Part shown: positions 48,324-56,385 of the stretch, piece after piece
Layout of the letters: each line of letters opens with the position of its first letter
Position numbering within the stretch: the stretch's first letter is position 1
DNA from: Paraconexibacter algicola
GTDB taxonomy: Bacteria; Actinomycetota; Thermoleophilia; Solirubrobacterales; Solirubrobacteraceae
Length of the DNA: 64,000 nt
Assembly (NCBI RefSeq): GCF_003044185.1
Contig: NZ_PYYB01000002.1
Span: 558,001 to 622,000 of the forward strand
Direction: 5' to 3'
The notes under the pieces: model-generated
Seen by the model: only the letters and a program-made list of their open reading frames with translations
Databases searched by the model: none
What the model was told of the DNA's origin: nothing
Translations under genes and position numbers: made by a program

Positions 48324-48346
48324 AGTAGAACGTTCCACTTCCCACT
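48324..48346 (-). promoter_or_regulatory. Shared motif AGTGGGAAGTG and adjoining palindrome upstream of BKACE
   Basis: On the minus strand AGTGGGAAGTG covers 48336-48346, identical to 52755-52765. Overlapping it, AGTAGAACGTTCCACT (48324-48339) is palindromic in 7 of 8 pairs. It sits about 20-40 bases upstream of the BKACE ATG. Likely binding site for the operon's MerR regulator or another catabolic regulator. Confidence 0.5.
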
Positions 48347-48396
48347 CTGCCCGCGTCCGACGTCGGGGTCAAGCCCGCATCGGGTACACCGTGGGG

Positions 48397-48795
48397 ATGA
48401 GCGACCGCCCCGCGCGCGCCGAGGGCGCCGACACCGACCACCGCAGTCCGTTCGAGCGCTTCGTCGAAGCCGCCCAGCAGCACGTCTCGCGCCCGTGGTT
48501 CTTCGCCGCGATGGCGACCTTCATCCTCGCATGGGCGATCAGCGCCCCGCTGCTCTTCCACGACCTCAAGAGCGCCGCGGCCGTCCTGCACGTGGTCTCC
48601 AGCTGCATCTCGCTGCTGCTCCTCGCGCTGCTGGAGAACGCGGGCCGCCGCTCCGAGGAGGCGTCGCACGAGAAGCTCAACACGCTCGCCGAGGCGCTTG
48701 GCGCGCTCATGGACAGCCGCGCCGCCGAGGATCCCGAGCTGCACGAGCACGCCCGCCGGCTGCGCGACGCCGTCGGCCTGGAGGAGCGCCACTGA
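48397..48795 (+). CDS. Low-affinity iron permease-like small membrane protein
   Basis: A 132-residue protein with two membrane helices (~38-55 and ~64-85). It carries the pattern of the low-affinity iron permease family: SPFERFVEAAQQHVSRPWFF at the start, FHDLKSAAAVLHVVSSCISL, then a polar helix EASHEKLNTLAEALGALM. The transport label comes from distant fungal members; in bacteria the role is uncertain. The charged C-terminal tail is cytoplasmic. Divergent from BKACE. Confidence 0.72.
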   Translation: MSDRPARAEGADTDHRSPFERFVEAAQQHVSRPWFFAAMATFILAWAISAPLLFHDLKSAAAVLHVVSSCISLLLLALLENAGRRSEEASHEKLNTLAEALGALMDSRAAEDPELHEHARRLRDAVGLEERH

Positions 48796-48818
48796 GCGCG
48801 GCGTGCGAGGCTGCGCCC

Positions 48819-50057
48819 GTGCCCGCCGACGCACCCCCCACCCAGGTCACCGTCGACGAGGCGCGCGAGCTCGCCGCGACCTGGGCCCGCGGCCTGGACC
48901 GGCTGGCCGCCGACATGTACGCGTTCCTCGTCCAGCACATCCCCGAGGCCGCCGAGCCGGACCTCGCCGGCCTGACGCTCGCCTCGTGCGCGTCGAACAT
49001 CGAGGCGCTCCTGTCGATGATCCGCCACGGCATCCCCGTGTCGGCGACCGAGGCGCCCGTCGCCGCGCTCGAGCACGCCCGCCGGATGGCGGTGCGCGGC
49101 CGTGGCGTCGACGCGACCCTGCGGTTCTACCGGCTCGGGCACGCGCACCTCTGGGAGCAGTGGAGCGCGGCGCTCGCCGCGGCCGTCCCCGACCGCGACC
49201 GACTCGTGGTCGCCCTGCAGGAGACCGCGGCGTTCACGTTCCACTACATCGACCAGGTCAGCGCGCGCGTCGGCGCCGAGCACATCGCCGAGCGCGAGCG
49301 GCTGCAGCGGCGCGCCGCGCTCGTGCGCGCCGACGTCGTCCGGTCGGTCCTGGCCGGGGAGCGCGTCGACCCCGGTGCCGCCGAGCGCGCGCTGGGCCAC
49401 CCGCTCGCGCCGCCGCACCTGGCGTTCGTCTGCTGGACCGCCGGTGACCCGGCCGCGCTCGAGCGCGCCGCCCAGGCGCTCGCGCAGGTGCTCGGCGGGC
49501 CCCGGCCGCTGCTCGTGCCGGACGGCCCGGCGGTCCTGGGCGTCTGGGCGATCGCCGGGCCGGGCCCCGTCCCGACCGACGCGCTCGCCCGCGCGGTGCG
49601 CGACGCCGCCCCCGAGGTGCACGTGGCGTGCGGCGCCCCGGCCCCCGGGCTCGCCGGCTTCCGCGTGAGCCGCGAGCAGGCCGAGCGCGCCCGCCGCGTC
49701 GCGCAGCTCGCGGACCGCCGGCCCGGCCTCACCGCCTACGCCGAGGTGGCGCTCGCCGACCTGCTCAGCCGTGACCTCGAGGCGGCGCGGGCGTTCGTCG
49801 CCGCGGAGCTCGGCGCGCTCGCCGACCCGCACGACGGTGCCGCCGGTCGCGCCCGCGAGGCTCTCGCCGCGGTGGTCGCGCCCGACGGCGGGATCGCCGC
49901 GGCGGCCCGGGCCCTGGACCTGCACCGCAACACGGTGCTGCAGCGGGTCCGCCGCGGCGAGGAGCTGCGCGGGCGCCCGCTGACCGAGCGACCGGCGGAG
50001 CTGCACGCCGCCCTGCTGCTGGCCCAGGTGCTCGGCCCGGCGGTCCTGCGCTCCTGA
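48819..50057 (+). CDS. PucR-family regulator
   Basis: A 412-residue regulator with a sensory N-terminal region (~1-165), rich in helices: ELAATWARGLDRLAADMY, RHGIPVSATEAPVAALEHA, RFYRLGHAHLWEQWS. A central GGDEF-like domain follows, then the PucR-type C-terminal helix-turn-helix (IAAAARALDLHRNTVLQRVR). GTG 48819 is chosen as the first plausible start after the upstream stop; a CTG overlapping that stop is possible. Immediately upstream of the desaturase gene, whose promoter holds two dyads, so it is the natural candidate regulator. Confidence 0.82.
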   Translation: MPADAPPTQVTVDEARELAATWARGLDRLAADMYAFLVQHIPEAAEPDLAGLTLASCASNIEALLSMIRHGIPVSATEAPVAALEHARRMAVRGRGVDATLRFYRLGHAHLWEQWSAALAAAVPDRDRLVVALQETAAFTFHYIDQVSARVGAEHIAERERLQRRAALVRADVVRSVLAGERVDPGAAERALGHPLAPPHLAFVCWTAGDPAALERAAQALAQVLGGPRPLLVPDGPAVLGVWAIAGPGPVPTDALARAVRDAAPEVHVACGAPAPGLAGFRVSREQAERARRVAQLADRRPGLTAYAEVALADLLSRDLEAARAFVAAELGALADPHDGAAGRAREALAAVVAPDGGIAAAARALDLHRNTVLQRVRRGEELRGRPLTERPAELHAALLLAQVLGPAVLRS

Positions 50058-50059
50058 GA

Positions 50060-50126
50060 GTGTGCGATCCGCACACCGTGATGGGCAACGCGTCCGTTGC
50101 GAGCGGGACATGAGGCCCCGTACGGT
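50060..50126 (+). promoter_or_regulatory. Desaturase promoter with two operator dyads
   Basis: GTGTGCG-ATC-CGCACAC (50060-50076) is a perfect 7-bp dyad. GCAACG-CGTC-CGTTGC (50085-50100) is a second perfect dyad that overlaps the -35 TTGCGA (50097-50102). The -10 TACGGT (50121-50126) is 18 bases further on. Two dyads spaced 25 bases centre to centre are a classic cooperative operator layout. Confidence 0.65.
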
Positions 50127-50161
50127 GTGCCAACTGTCCGCTGAGGAGGCGCCGAACCCCG

Positions 50162-51076
50162 ATGTCCACCCCCACCGAATCGCCCGTCACCGTCCGCCGC
50201 ATCCCGAACCCCGCCGAGCCCGTCCCGGCCGTCGCGGTCCCGACGCTGCTGCTGCTCGTCGGCGGCCTCGCGCTGTGGACCGCCTCGACGGCGCTCTACC
50301 TCGCCGACGACCTCGCCTGGTGGGCGACGATCCCGCTGAACGCGCTCGCCGGGTACCTGCTCTTCACGGTCGCCCACGACGCCGGCCACCACTCGGCGTC
50401 GAGCATCAAGTGGCTCAACGACCTGATGGGCCGGCTCTCGACGCCGCTGTTCGCGCTGCACGCCGCGTTCCCGGTCTGGCGCTTCATCCACATGCAGCAC
50501 CACCGCTTCACCAACCACGACGACGGCGACGACCCCGACCACTACACGATGCGCGGGCCCGCCTGGCAGAAGCCGCTGCGCTGGCTGAGCATCGACTATC
50601 ACTACGTCGCCTTCTACCTGCCGAAGCTGCGGACCCGCAAGCGCGCCGAGCAGGTCGAGGGCGTCGTCTTCCTCCTGCTCGGGATCGCGGTCCCCGTCGC
50701 GCTGATCGCGACCGGCAACGTCGTCACCTGGCTCGTCGTGCTGTTCGTGCCGTCCCGCGTCGCGATCCTCTGGCTCGCCTACGCGTTCGACTACCTCCCG
50801 CACCACGGGCTGCACCACAAGCCGACCGAGGACCGGCTGAAGACCACGCGCAACCGCATCGGCGGCGAGCGCTGGGTCTCCCCCCTGCTGCTGTACCAGA
50901 ACTACCACCTGGTCCACCACCTGCATCCGGTCGTCCCGTTCTACCGGTACATCGCGGTGTGGCGGCGCAACGAGCGCCAGTACGTCGACGGCGACCCGTC
51001 GCTCTCGACCCTCGGCGGGCGCGAGATCACCGCCGACGAGTACCGCCGGATGCGCGAGCTCGTCGAGCACCACTGA
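50162..51076 (+). CDS. Membrane fatty-acid desaturase/hydroxylase family protein
   Basis: A 304-residue integral membrane di-iron enzyme. His boxes: VAHDAGHHSAS, IHMQHHRFTNHDD, DYLPHHGLHHK and NYHLVHHLHP, with four membrane helices between. This set fits the fatty-acid desaturase superfamily, including carotenoid ketolases and hydroxylases; the short length and HMQHHRFTN box fit the latter group, but the substrate is unresolved. ATG 50162 lies 12 bases after GGAGG. Promoter with two dyads; the upstream gene is a PucR regulator. Confidence 0.88.
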   Translation: MSTPTESPVTVRRIPNPAEPVPAVAVPTLLLLVGGLALWTASTALYLADDLAWWATIPLNALAGYLLFTVAHDAGHHSASSIKWLNDLMGRLSTPLFALHAAFPVWRFIHMQHHRFTNHDDGDDPDHYTMRGPAWQKPLRWLSIDYHYVAFYLPKLRTRKRAEQVEGVVFLLLGIAVPVALIATGNVVTWLVVLFVPSRVAILWLAYAFDYLPHHGLHHKPTEDRLKTTRNRIGGERWVSPLLLYQNYHLVHHLHPVVPFYRYIAVWRRNERQYVDGDPSLSTLGGREITADEYRRMRELVEHH

Positions 51077-51088
51077 GCCGGGCGGCGC

Positions 51089-51111
51089 GGGCGGCGGGCG
51101 CCCCGCCGCCC
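51089..51111. terminator. Hairpin between desaturase and arginase-like gene
   Basis: GGGCGGCGGG (51089-51098), loop CGC, CCCGCCGCCC (51102-51111): a perfect 10-bp stem between convergent stops. Confidence 0.65.
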
Positions 51112-51115
51112 CGCG

Positions 51116-51907
51116 TCAGGCCTCGGCCAGCGGGCCGGCCGCGGCGGCGCAGAGCGCGAGCCGGTCCGGGGCGGCGAACGACGCGATCTCCGCCCCGACG
51201 AGCTCGGCCTCGCGGCACACGTCGCGCAGCAGCTGCTTGAGGGCGCCGTCGGTCAGGCCGCCGGCGGCCGGGAACTCGGTCGGCAGCAGCTCGGGGTCCA
51301 GCACGTCGAGGTCCAGGTGGACGAACACGGGCCGGCCCCGGACCGCGTCGAGCACCTGCGAGGGATGCTCGAGGATCTCGACCGCGAAGCCGTCGAGGAG
51401 GTCGCGCTCGGCGGCGTCGAGGTCGCGGACGCCGTGGAAGACGATCTGGGCGGGGTCGAGCTTGGGCTCGGCGCCGAGCCCGTCGTCCCAGACGCCGCAG
51501 GCGGCCGCCAGGCACATCCCGCCGAGGTAGGCCGACGGCGTGGTGTCCGGGGTGTTGAAGTCGCCGTGGGCGTCGAGCCAGAGCACGACGGTGTCGGGCC
51601 GCTCGCGCAGCACCGCCGGGATCGTCGTGGTGCAGACGCTGCACGAGGCGGCGACGAGCACCGGCCGGTCCCCCTCGCGCAGCGCGTCCTCCACCTGTCC
51701 CCCGGCCTCCAGCAGGCAGCCGCGACGCTCGCGCAGGTCGTCCTCGAAGCGGGCCGGCGACGCCTGCGCGGCCGAGCCGATCAGGCGCGGGCCGTCCGCC
51801 ATCCCGGCGGTGCGCGCGAGCAGCGAGGCGAGCGCCGCGGTGTCGTCCCCGGCGAAGTCGCGACGGTCGCTCGTCGGGCACAGCAGCCCGACGACCCGCA
51901 CGCTCAC
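51116..51907 (-). CDS. Arginase/ureohydrolase-superfamily protein with altered metal site
   Basis: A 263-residue ureohydrolase-fold protein. Two metal motifs are intact: WLDAHGDFNTPD (motif 2) and VHLDLDVLDPELLP (motif 3). The first motif, normally GGDHS, reads AASCSVCTTT, so the first metal-ligand His is missing. It may bind one manganese, use other ligands, or have a non-arginase function. GTG 51907 overlaps the TGA of the enoyl-CoA hydratase (GTGA), which places it in a lipid-catabolic operon rather than an arginine one. Confidence 0.8.
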   Translation of the reverse strand: MSVRVVGLLCPTSDRRDFAGDDTAALASLLARTAGMADGPRLIGSAAQASPARFEDDLRERRGCLLEAGGQVEDALREGDRPVLVAASCSVCTTTIPAVLRERPDTVVLWLDAHGDFNTPDTTPSAYLGGMCLAAACGVWDDGLGAEPKLDPAQIVFHGVRDLDAAERDLLDGFAVEILEHPSQVLDAVRGRPVFVHLDLDVLDPELLPTEFPAAGGLTDGALKQLLRDVCREAELVGAEIASFAAPDRLALCAAAAGPLAEA

Positions 51908-52686
51908 CGGCCGGTCCAGACGGGGTCGCGCTTCTCGAAGAACGCCTTGACGCCCTCCTGGATGTCGTCGGTCGCGAAGGCGATCGTCAGCTGCGAGCGC
52001 AGGAAGTCCAGGGCGTCCTCGAAGGGCTGGTCCATCTGGCGGTACATCGCGTCCTTGCCGAGCTTCATCATCAGCGGGGACTTCGCGGCCAGCCGCCCGG
52101 CCCACTCGGCGACCTTCGCGGCGTGCTCGTCGCGCGGCACGACGACGTTGACGACGTTCAGCCGCTTCGCCTCCTGGGCGTCGATGCGGTCGCCGAGGAA
52201 CAGCAGCTCGTTGGTCGTCTTGCGCGGCACGTTGCGGTAGATCAGCGCGGCGATCATGAACGGGAAGACGCCGACGTTGATCTCGGGCGTGCCGAAGGTC
52301 GCCTTGTCCGACGCGACGATGAGGTCGCACGCGAGCGCGAGGCCGAACGCCCCGGCGAGGCAGTGGCCGTCGATCGACGCGATCACGGGCTTGCCGAGCT
52401 GGCCGATGAGCTTGAAGACCGAGGGGAACCGGTCGGTCCCCTGGTGCTTGTGGACGAGCGGCGCCTCGGAGGCGAAGCCGGCGAGGTTGCCGCCGGCCGA
52501 CCAGGTGCTCTCGTGGGTGGAGGCGAGGACCACGACGCGGGCGGCGTCGTCGTCCCGGGCCGCGGCGAGCGCGGCGAGCAGGTCGGTCAGGAGCTCGTCG
52601 GACATCGCGTTGCGCGTGTCCGGCTGGTCCATCGCGATGGTCGCGACGCCGTCGGTGACGTCGTACTGGAGCGTGTCGTAGGTCAC
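51904..52686 (-). CDS. Enoyl-CoA hydratase/isomerase family protein
   Basis: A 260-residue crotonase-fold protein. Oxyanion-hole elements: TWSAGGNLAGF and SIDGHCLAGAFGLALACDL. The first catalytic Glu position of true hydratases is replaced in the AGAFGL loop, but SDKATFGTPEINVGVFPF supplies the second. The activity may be hydratase, isomerase or another crotonase reaction. GTG 52686 follows GAGGAT by six bases. Divergent from the acyl-CoA dehydrogenase; the shared intergenic region carries the AGTGGGAAGTG motif. Confidence 0.88.
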   Translation of the reverse strand: MTYDTLQYDVTDGVATIAMDQPDTRNAMSDELLTDLLAALAAARDDDAARVVVLASTHESTWSAGGNLAGFASEAPLVHKHQGTDRFPSVFKLIGQLGKPVIASIDGHCLAGAFGLALACDLIVASDKATFGTPEINVGVFPFMIAALIYRNVPRKTTNELLFLGDRIDAQEAKRLNVVNVVVPRDEHAAKVAEWAGRLAAKSPLMMKLGKDAMYRQMDQPFEDALDFLRSQLTIAFATDDIQEGVKAFFEKRDPVWTGR

Positions 52687-52754
52687 GGGCCGATCCTCGC
52701 ACGTGGGCGGGTCCGCGCGCCGGGGTCGACGACGGCGACCCGCCACACGTGGAA

Positions 52755-52800
52755 AGTGGGAAGTGCCACTGTTTACTTTTGGGCCGGGCGGCGCTACCGT
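52755..52800 (+). promoter_or_regulatory. Acyl-CoA dehydrogenase promoter with upstream AGTGG/CCACT dyad
   Basis: AGTGG-N6-CCACT (52755-52770) contains the AGTGGGAAGTG motif also found before BKACE. One base later come the -35 TTTACT (52772-52777), a 17-base spacer and the -10 TACCGT (52795-52800). ATG 52807 is 6 bases away, so the mRNA is probably leaderless. Confidence 0.7.
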
Positions 52801-52806
52801 CGCGCC

Positions 52807-54000
52807 ATGGCCACCACCGAGACGGTCCTCAAGCCCGACCACACGGGCTCGCGCAAGCACTTCATCTTCACCGAGGAGCACGACCGCCTGCGCGAGTCGA
52901 TCCGCGCGTTCGTCGTCAAGGAGTGCGCGCCGCACGCGGAGGAGTGGGAGGAGCAGACGTTCCCCGACTCGATCATCCGCCGCATGGGCGAGCTCGGGTT
53001 CCTCGGCCTCGCGATGCCCGAGGAGTACGGCGGCCAGGGCGGCGACTACTACGCGAGCCTCGTGCTCGCCGAGGAGATGGCCCACGCCGACTGCGGCGGG
53101 CTCGCCATGGGCGTCGCCGTCCAGACCGACATGGCGATGCCGCCGATCCACCTGTTCGGCACCGAGGAGCAGAAGCAGCGCTGGCTCGTCCCGGCCATCA
53201 AGGGTGAGGCGATCCTCGCGCTCGGCATCACCGAGCCCGACGCGGGCTCCGACGTCGCCGGCATCAAGACCCGCGCCGTCTACGACGCCGCCACCGACGA
53301 GTACGTCATCAACGGCTCCAAGACCTACATCACCAACGGCCACCGCGCCGACGTGATCGTCCTCGTGACGAAGACCGACCCCGACGCCGGTCACGGCGGG
53401 ATCACGCTGTTCCTCGTCCCGATGGACACGCCGGGCGTCATCCGCGAGCAGAAGCTCAAGAAGCTCGGCATGAACGCGTCCGACACCGCGCTGCTCGCCT
53501 TCCAGGACGTCCGCGTCCCGGCGAGCGCGATGCTCGGCGAGGAGGGCAAGGGCTTCTACCACATCAGCTGGGAGCTCCAGGGCGAGCGGCTGATCGGCGC
53601 CGCGGGCTGCGTCGCCGGGGCGCAGCGCGTCTTCGACCGCACGATGCAGTACGCGCTGGAGCGCAAGGCGTTCGGCCGCGAGATCGGCCGCTTCCAGGTC
53701 ACCCGGCACAAGTTCGCCGAGATGGCCACGAAGATCGAGACCGCGCGGCAGATGGTCTACATGACCGCCTGGCGGTTCGAGAACGGCGAGTACCCGGTCC
53801 GCGAGATCTCGATGGCCAAGCTGTACGCGTCGCGGATCGCGGTCGAGGTCGCCGACGAGTGCATCCAGATCCACGGCGGCGCCGGGTACATGAAGGAGTA
53901 CGGCATCGAGCGCGCCTGGCGCGACCTGCGGCTCAACCGCATCGGCGCCGGCACCGACGAGATCATGCTCGAGGTCATCGGGCGCTCGTACGGGCTGTGA
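52807..54000 (+). CDS. Acyl-CoA dehydrogenase 1
   Basis: A 397-residue FAD-dependent acyl-CoA dehydrogenase, forming the alpha,beta double bond in acyl-CoA catabolism with electrons passed to ETF. Family motifs: MPEEYGGQGG, ALGITEPDAGSDVAGIKT (FAD/substrate loop), YVINGSKTYITNG, AFGREIGRFQVTRHKFAEMA, CIQIHGGAGYMKEYGIER and RIGAGTDEIMLEVI. The catalytic-base Glu is expected in the YGIER segment, as in short/medium- and isovaleryl-type enzymes. Strong leaderless promoter. Divergent from the enoyl-CoA hydratase, which could perform the next step. Confidence 0.95.
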   Translation: MATTETVLKPDHTGSRKHFIFTEEHDRLRESIRAFVVKECAPHAEEWEEQTFPDSIIRRMGELGFLGLAMPEEYGGQGGDYYASLVLAEEMAHADCGGLAMGVAVQTDMAMPPIHLFGTEEQKQRWLVPAIKGEAILALGITEPDAGSDVAGIKTRAVYDAATDEYVINGSKTYITNGHRADVIVLVTKTDPDAGHGGITLFLVPMDTPGVIREQKLKKLGMNASDTALLAFQDVRVPASAMLGEEGKGFYHISWELQGERLIGAAGCVAGAQRVFDRTMQYALERKAFGREIGRFQVTRHKFAEMATKIETARQMVYMTAWRFENGEYPVREISMAKLYASRIAVEVADECIQIHGGAGYMKEYGIERAWRDLRLNRIGAGTDEIMLEVIGRSYGL

Positions 54001-54012
54001 GCGCGGGCTCCT

Positions 54013-54036
54013 CGGTCTCGTCGCTCGACGAGACCG
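54013..54036. terminator. Hairpin between acyl-CoA dehydrogenase and vapC
   Basis: CGGTCTCGTC (54013-54022), loop GCTC, GACGAGACCG (54027-54036): a perfect 10-bp stem 13 bases after the dehydrogenase stop. Confidence 0.65.
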
Positions 54037-54068
54037 GCAGCGGGCCCGGCTTCCGCAGGATGCCTGAG

Positions 54069-54479
54069 TCAGTCCACCGTGCCGCGCGGCACGATCCACT
54101 CCATCGGCTGGCCGGTGACCTGCGCGATCGTGTCGAAGTCCGCGTCGTAGTGCAGGACCGTCAGGCCTCCGCGCTCGGCGCAGGCGGCGATGACGAGATC
54201 GTTCACCGGAACTCCACGATGCTGACTGCGCTCCGCGAGGGCCGCCTGGACCTGCAGTGCGCGGCGCACCACCGGCTCTTCGATCGGGGCCCGCGCGAAG
54301 GCGGCGGCGAAGACGGCATCGTTCTCGCGGTACATCGCGGGGGAACGGGCGGTGACGCCGACTTCCAGTTCCACGACGGCGCAGACCGCGACGAGCCCGC
54401 TCTTGATCAGGGGCTCGAGCCGTTCGTCGACCGCCGGCGCGTTCGAGCGCGCAAGGACGCTCGTATCAACCAGATACAC
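54069..54479 (-). CDS. vapC: VapC-type PIN-domain toxin
   Basis: A 136-residue PIN-domain ribonuclease, the toxin of a type II toxin-antitoxin pair. Acidic metal-binding residues: Asp5 in LVDTSVLAR, Glu in CAVVELEVG, Asp in PVNDLVIAACAE, Asp in LHYDADFDTI. GTG 54479 lies within the last codons of vapB (14-base overlap), the usual antitoxin-first order. Cleaves tRNA or rRNA in characterised homologues; target here unknown. Confidence 0.93.
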   Translation of the reverse strand: MYLVDTSVLARSNAPAVDERLEPLIKSGLVAVCAVVELEVGVTARSPAMYRENDAVFAAAFARAPIEEPVVRRALQVQAALAERSQHRGVPVNDLVIAACAERGGLTVLHYDADFDTIAQVTGQPMEWIVPRGTVD

Positions 54480-54711
54480 GCGGACTCACCATGGCGTCCA
54501 CGTCACGGGTCGCGTCACGCCGGATGTCGTCCGGCCGGTCCGCGTAGTCGGACGCCGCGATGTTCGCCCGGAGCTTCCGGTACGCGTGGACCCGCACGAC
54601 CCGCGCCAGCGCCTCCTCCACGGTGTCCTTGATCCCCGTCGTCCCGAGCGCCTCCTGCGCCAAGCGCAACCGGTCCTCGTCGAGCTCGATCGTCGTGCGC
54701 TTCACGCCCAT
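54466..54711 (-). CDS. vapB: VapB-type antitoxin
   Basis: An 81-residue antitoxin: a ribbon-helix-helix-type N-terminus (KRTTIELDEDRLRLAQEALG, then GIKDTVEEALARVV) and a toxin-wrapping tail (YADRPDDIRRDATRDVDAM). ATG 54711 is preferred over an upstream in-frame start because MGVKRTTIELDE matches family starts; the ribosome site (AAGG) is weak. Bases just upstream are AT-richer than the surroundings, as often seen for acquired toxin-antitoxin modules. Confidence 0.9.
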   Translation of the reverse strand: MGVKRTTIELDEDRLRLAQEALGTTGIKDTVEEALARVVRVHAYRKLRANIAASDYADRPDDIRRDATRDVDAMVSPRVSG

Positions 54712-54801
54712 GACTGTGCTGCCTTTCGTGCAACGGATCAACACGTACAGCGTGCCGCTATCCATACGACTTTTCAACATCTCTCCACACAGAAGCGCGG
54801 A

Positions 54802-54807
54802 TAGGGT
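54802..54807 (+). promoter_or_regulatory. -10 element (TAGGGT), leaderless
   Basis: TAGGGT ends 6 bases before ATG 54814 of the HerA-like gene. Confidence 0.6.
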
Positions 54808-54813
54808 TCAGGG

Positions 54814-56385
54814 ATGAGCGACTTCGCCGCCGACGTGACCACGGCCTACGCGATCGACGGACCGTTCATCGACCTCGGTCGCGGGGTCCTCGGGGACGAG
54901 ACCCATCCCGACGCGATGGTCCGGGTGCCGCTGGCGATGATGAATCGCCACGGGCTCGTCGCGGGCGCGACGGGCACGGGCAAGACCCGCACGCTCCAGG
55001 TGCTCGCCGAGCAGCTCTCGGCCGGCGGCGTGGCCTGCCTGGTGGCCGACGTGAAGGGCGACCTCAGCGGCATCGCCGACCCCGGAGACCCGAGCCCCGA
55101 GGGCGCGGCCGCCAAGCGCTGCGCGAAGCTCGGCGTCCCCTTCGAGCCGACCGGCTTCCCCGTCGAGTACCTGTCGCTCGGCGGGATCGGCGCGGGCGTC
55201 CCGGTCCGCGCGACGGTCAGCGACTTCGGCCCGCAGCTGCTCGCCAAGATCCTCGGCGCCAACGAGACGCAGGAGCAGTCGCTGCAGCTCGTCTTCCACT
55301 ACGCGGACACGCACGAGCTGCCGCTGCTCGACCTCGCCGACCTGCGCGCGCTCCTGCAGTTCCTCGACAGCGACGCGGGGAAGGCCGAGCTCGAGGGCAT
55401 CGGCGGGCTCTCCTCCGCGACCGTCGGCGTCCTGCTGCGCAGCCTCATCGGGCTCGAGACCGGCGGCGGCAACGAGTTCTTCGGCGAGCCGCAGTTCGAC
55501 ATCACCGACCTGATCCGCACCGCACCCGACGGGCGCGGCGTCATCAGCTGCCTCGAGCTCGCCGGCGTCCAGGACAAGCCGCAGCTCTTCAGCACCGCGC
55601 TGATGTGGATGCTCGCCGAGCTCTTCGAGACGCTCCCGGAGGCCGGGGACCTCCCGAAGCCCAAGCTCGTCTTCTTCTTCGACGAGGCGCACCTGCTGTT
55701 CGCCGACGCCACCGACGCGTTCCTGCAGTCGGTCGTCCAGACCGTGCGGCTGATCCGCTCCAAGGGCGTCGGCGTCTTCTTCGTCACGCAGACCCCCAAG
55801 GACGTCCCGGGCGACGTGCTCGGGCAGCTCGGCAACCGGGTGCAGCACGCGCTGCGCGCGTTCACGCCCGACGACGCCAAGGCGCTGCGGGCGACCGTCG
55901 GGACCTTCCCCAAGAGCGACATCTACGACCTCGAGGAGCTCCTCCCGAAGCTCGGGATCGGCGAGGCGATCGTCACCGTCCTGGACGAGGACGGCGTGCC
56001 GACCCCGGTCGTGCAGACGAAGCTCAGCGCGCCCCGGGCGCGGATGGCGCCGACCGACGACGTCGCCGCGGCGGTCGCCGCCTCGCCGCTGGACGCGAAG
56101 TACGGCACGCGGCTCGACAACCAGAGCGCCCGCGAGATCCTCGCCGCGCGGATCGAGGACGCCACGGCGCCCGAGCCCGCCCCCGCGGCCCCTGCTCCCA
56201 CCCCCGACGCCGAGCACGTCCCCTATCCCAGGAAGGCGCCCTCCCGCCGCAAGCGGACCCCGGCCGGCGACGCGGTCGGCGGCGGGACCGGCGCGATCGG
56301 CGACTTCCTCAACTCCCGCCAGGGCAAGACGCTGCAGCGCCAGGTGGTGCGCGGCATGTTCGACCTCCTCCGAAAGAAGCTGTGA
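54814..56385 (+). CDS. HerA-like ATPase (DUF853/YjgR family)
   Basis: A 523-residue P-loop ATPase of the HerA/FtsK superclass, DUF853 group. Walker A: GLVAGATGTGKTRTLQVL (near residue 55). Walker B: KLVFFFDEAHLLF. Sensor-like VGVFFVTQTPKDVPGDVLGQ. Tail: DFLNSRQGKTLQRQVVRGMF, typical of YjgR. The biochemical role of YjgR is unsettled; DNA translocation is inferred from the fold. Its stop overlaps the next ATG (TGATG), so it is co-translated with an acyl-CoA dehydrogenase, an odd pairing. No NurA nuclease is nearby. Confidence 0.9.
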   Translation: MSDFAADVTTAYAIDGPFIDLGRGVLGDETHPDAMVRVPLAMMNRHGLVAGATGTGKTRTLQVLAEQLSAGGVACLVADVKGDLSGIADPGDPSPEGAAAKRCAKLGVPFEPTGFPVEYLSLGGIGAGVPVRATVSDFGPQLLAKILGANETQEQSLQLVFHYADTHELPLLDLADLRALLQFLDSDAGKAELEGIGGLSSATVGVLLRSLIGLETGGGNEFFGEPQFDITDLIRTAPDGRGVISCLELAGVQDKPQLFSTALMWMLAELFETLPEAGDLPKPKLVFFFDEAHLLFADATDAFLQSVVQTVRLIRSKGVGVFFVTQTPKDVPGDVLGQLGNRVQHALRAFTPDDAKALRATVGTFPKSDIYDLEELLPKLGIGEAIVTVLDEDGVPTPVVQTKLSAPRARMAPTDDVAAAVAASPLDAKYGTRLDNQSAREILAARIEDATAPEPAPAAPAPTPDAEHVPYPRKAPSRRKRTPAGDAVGGGTGAIGDFLNSRQGKTLQRQVVRGMFDLLRKKL

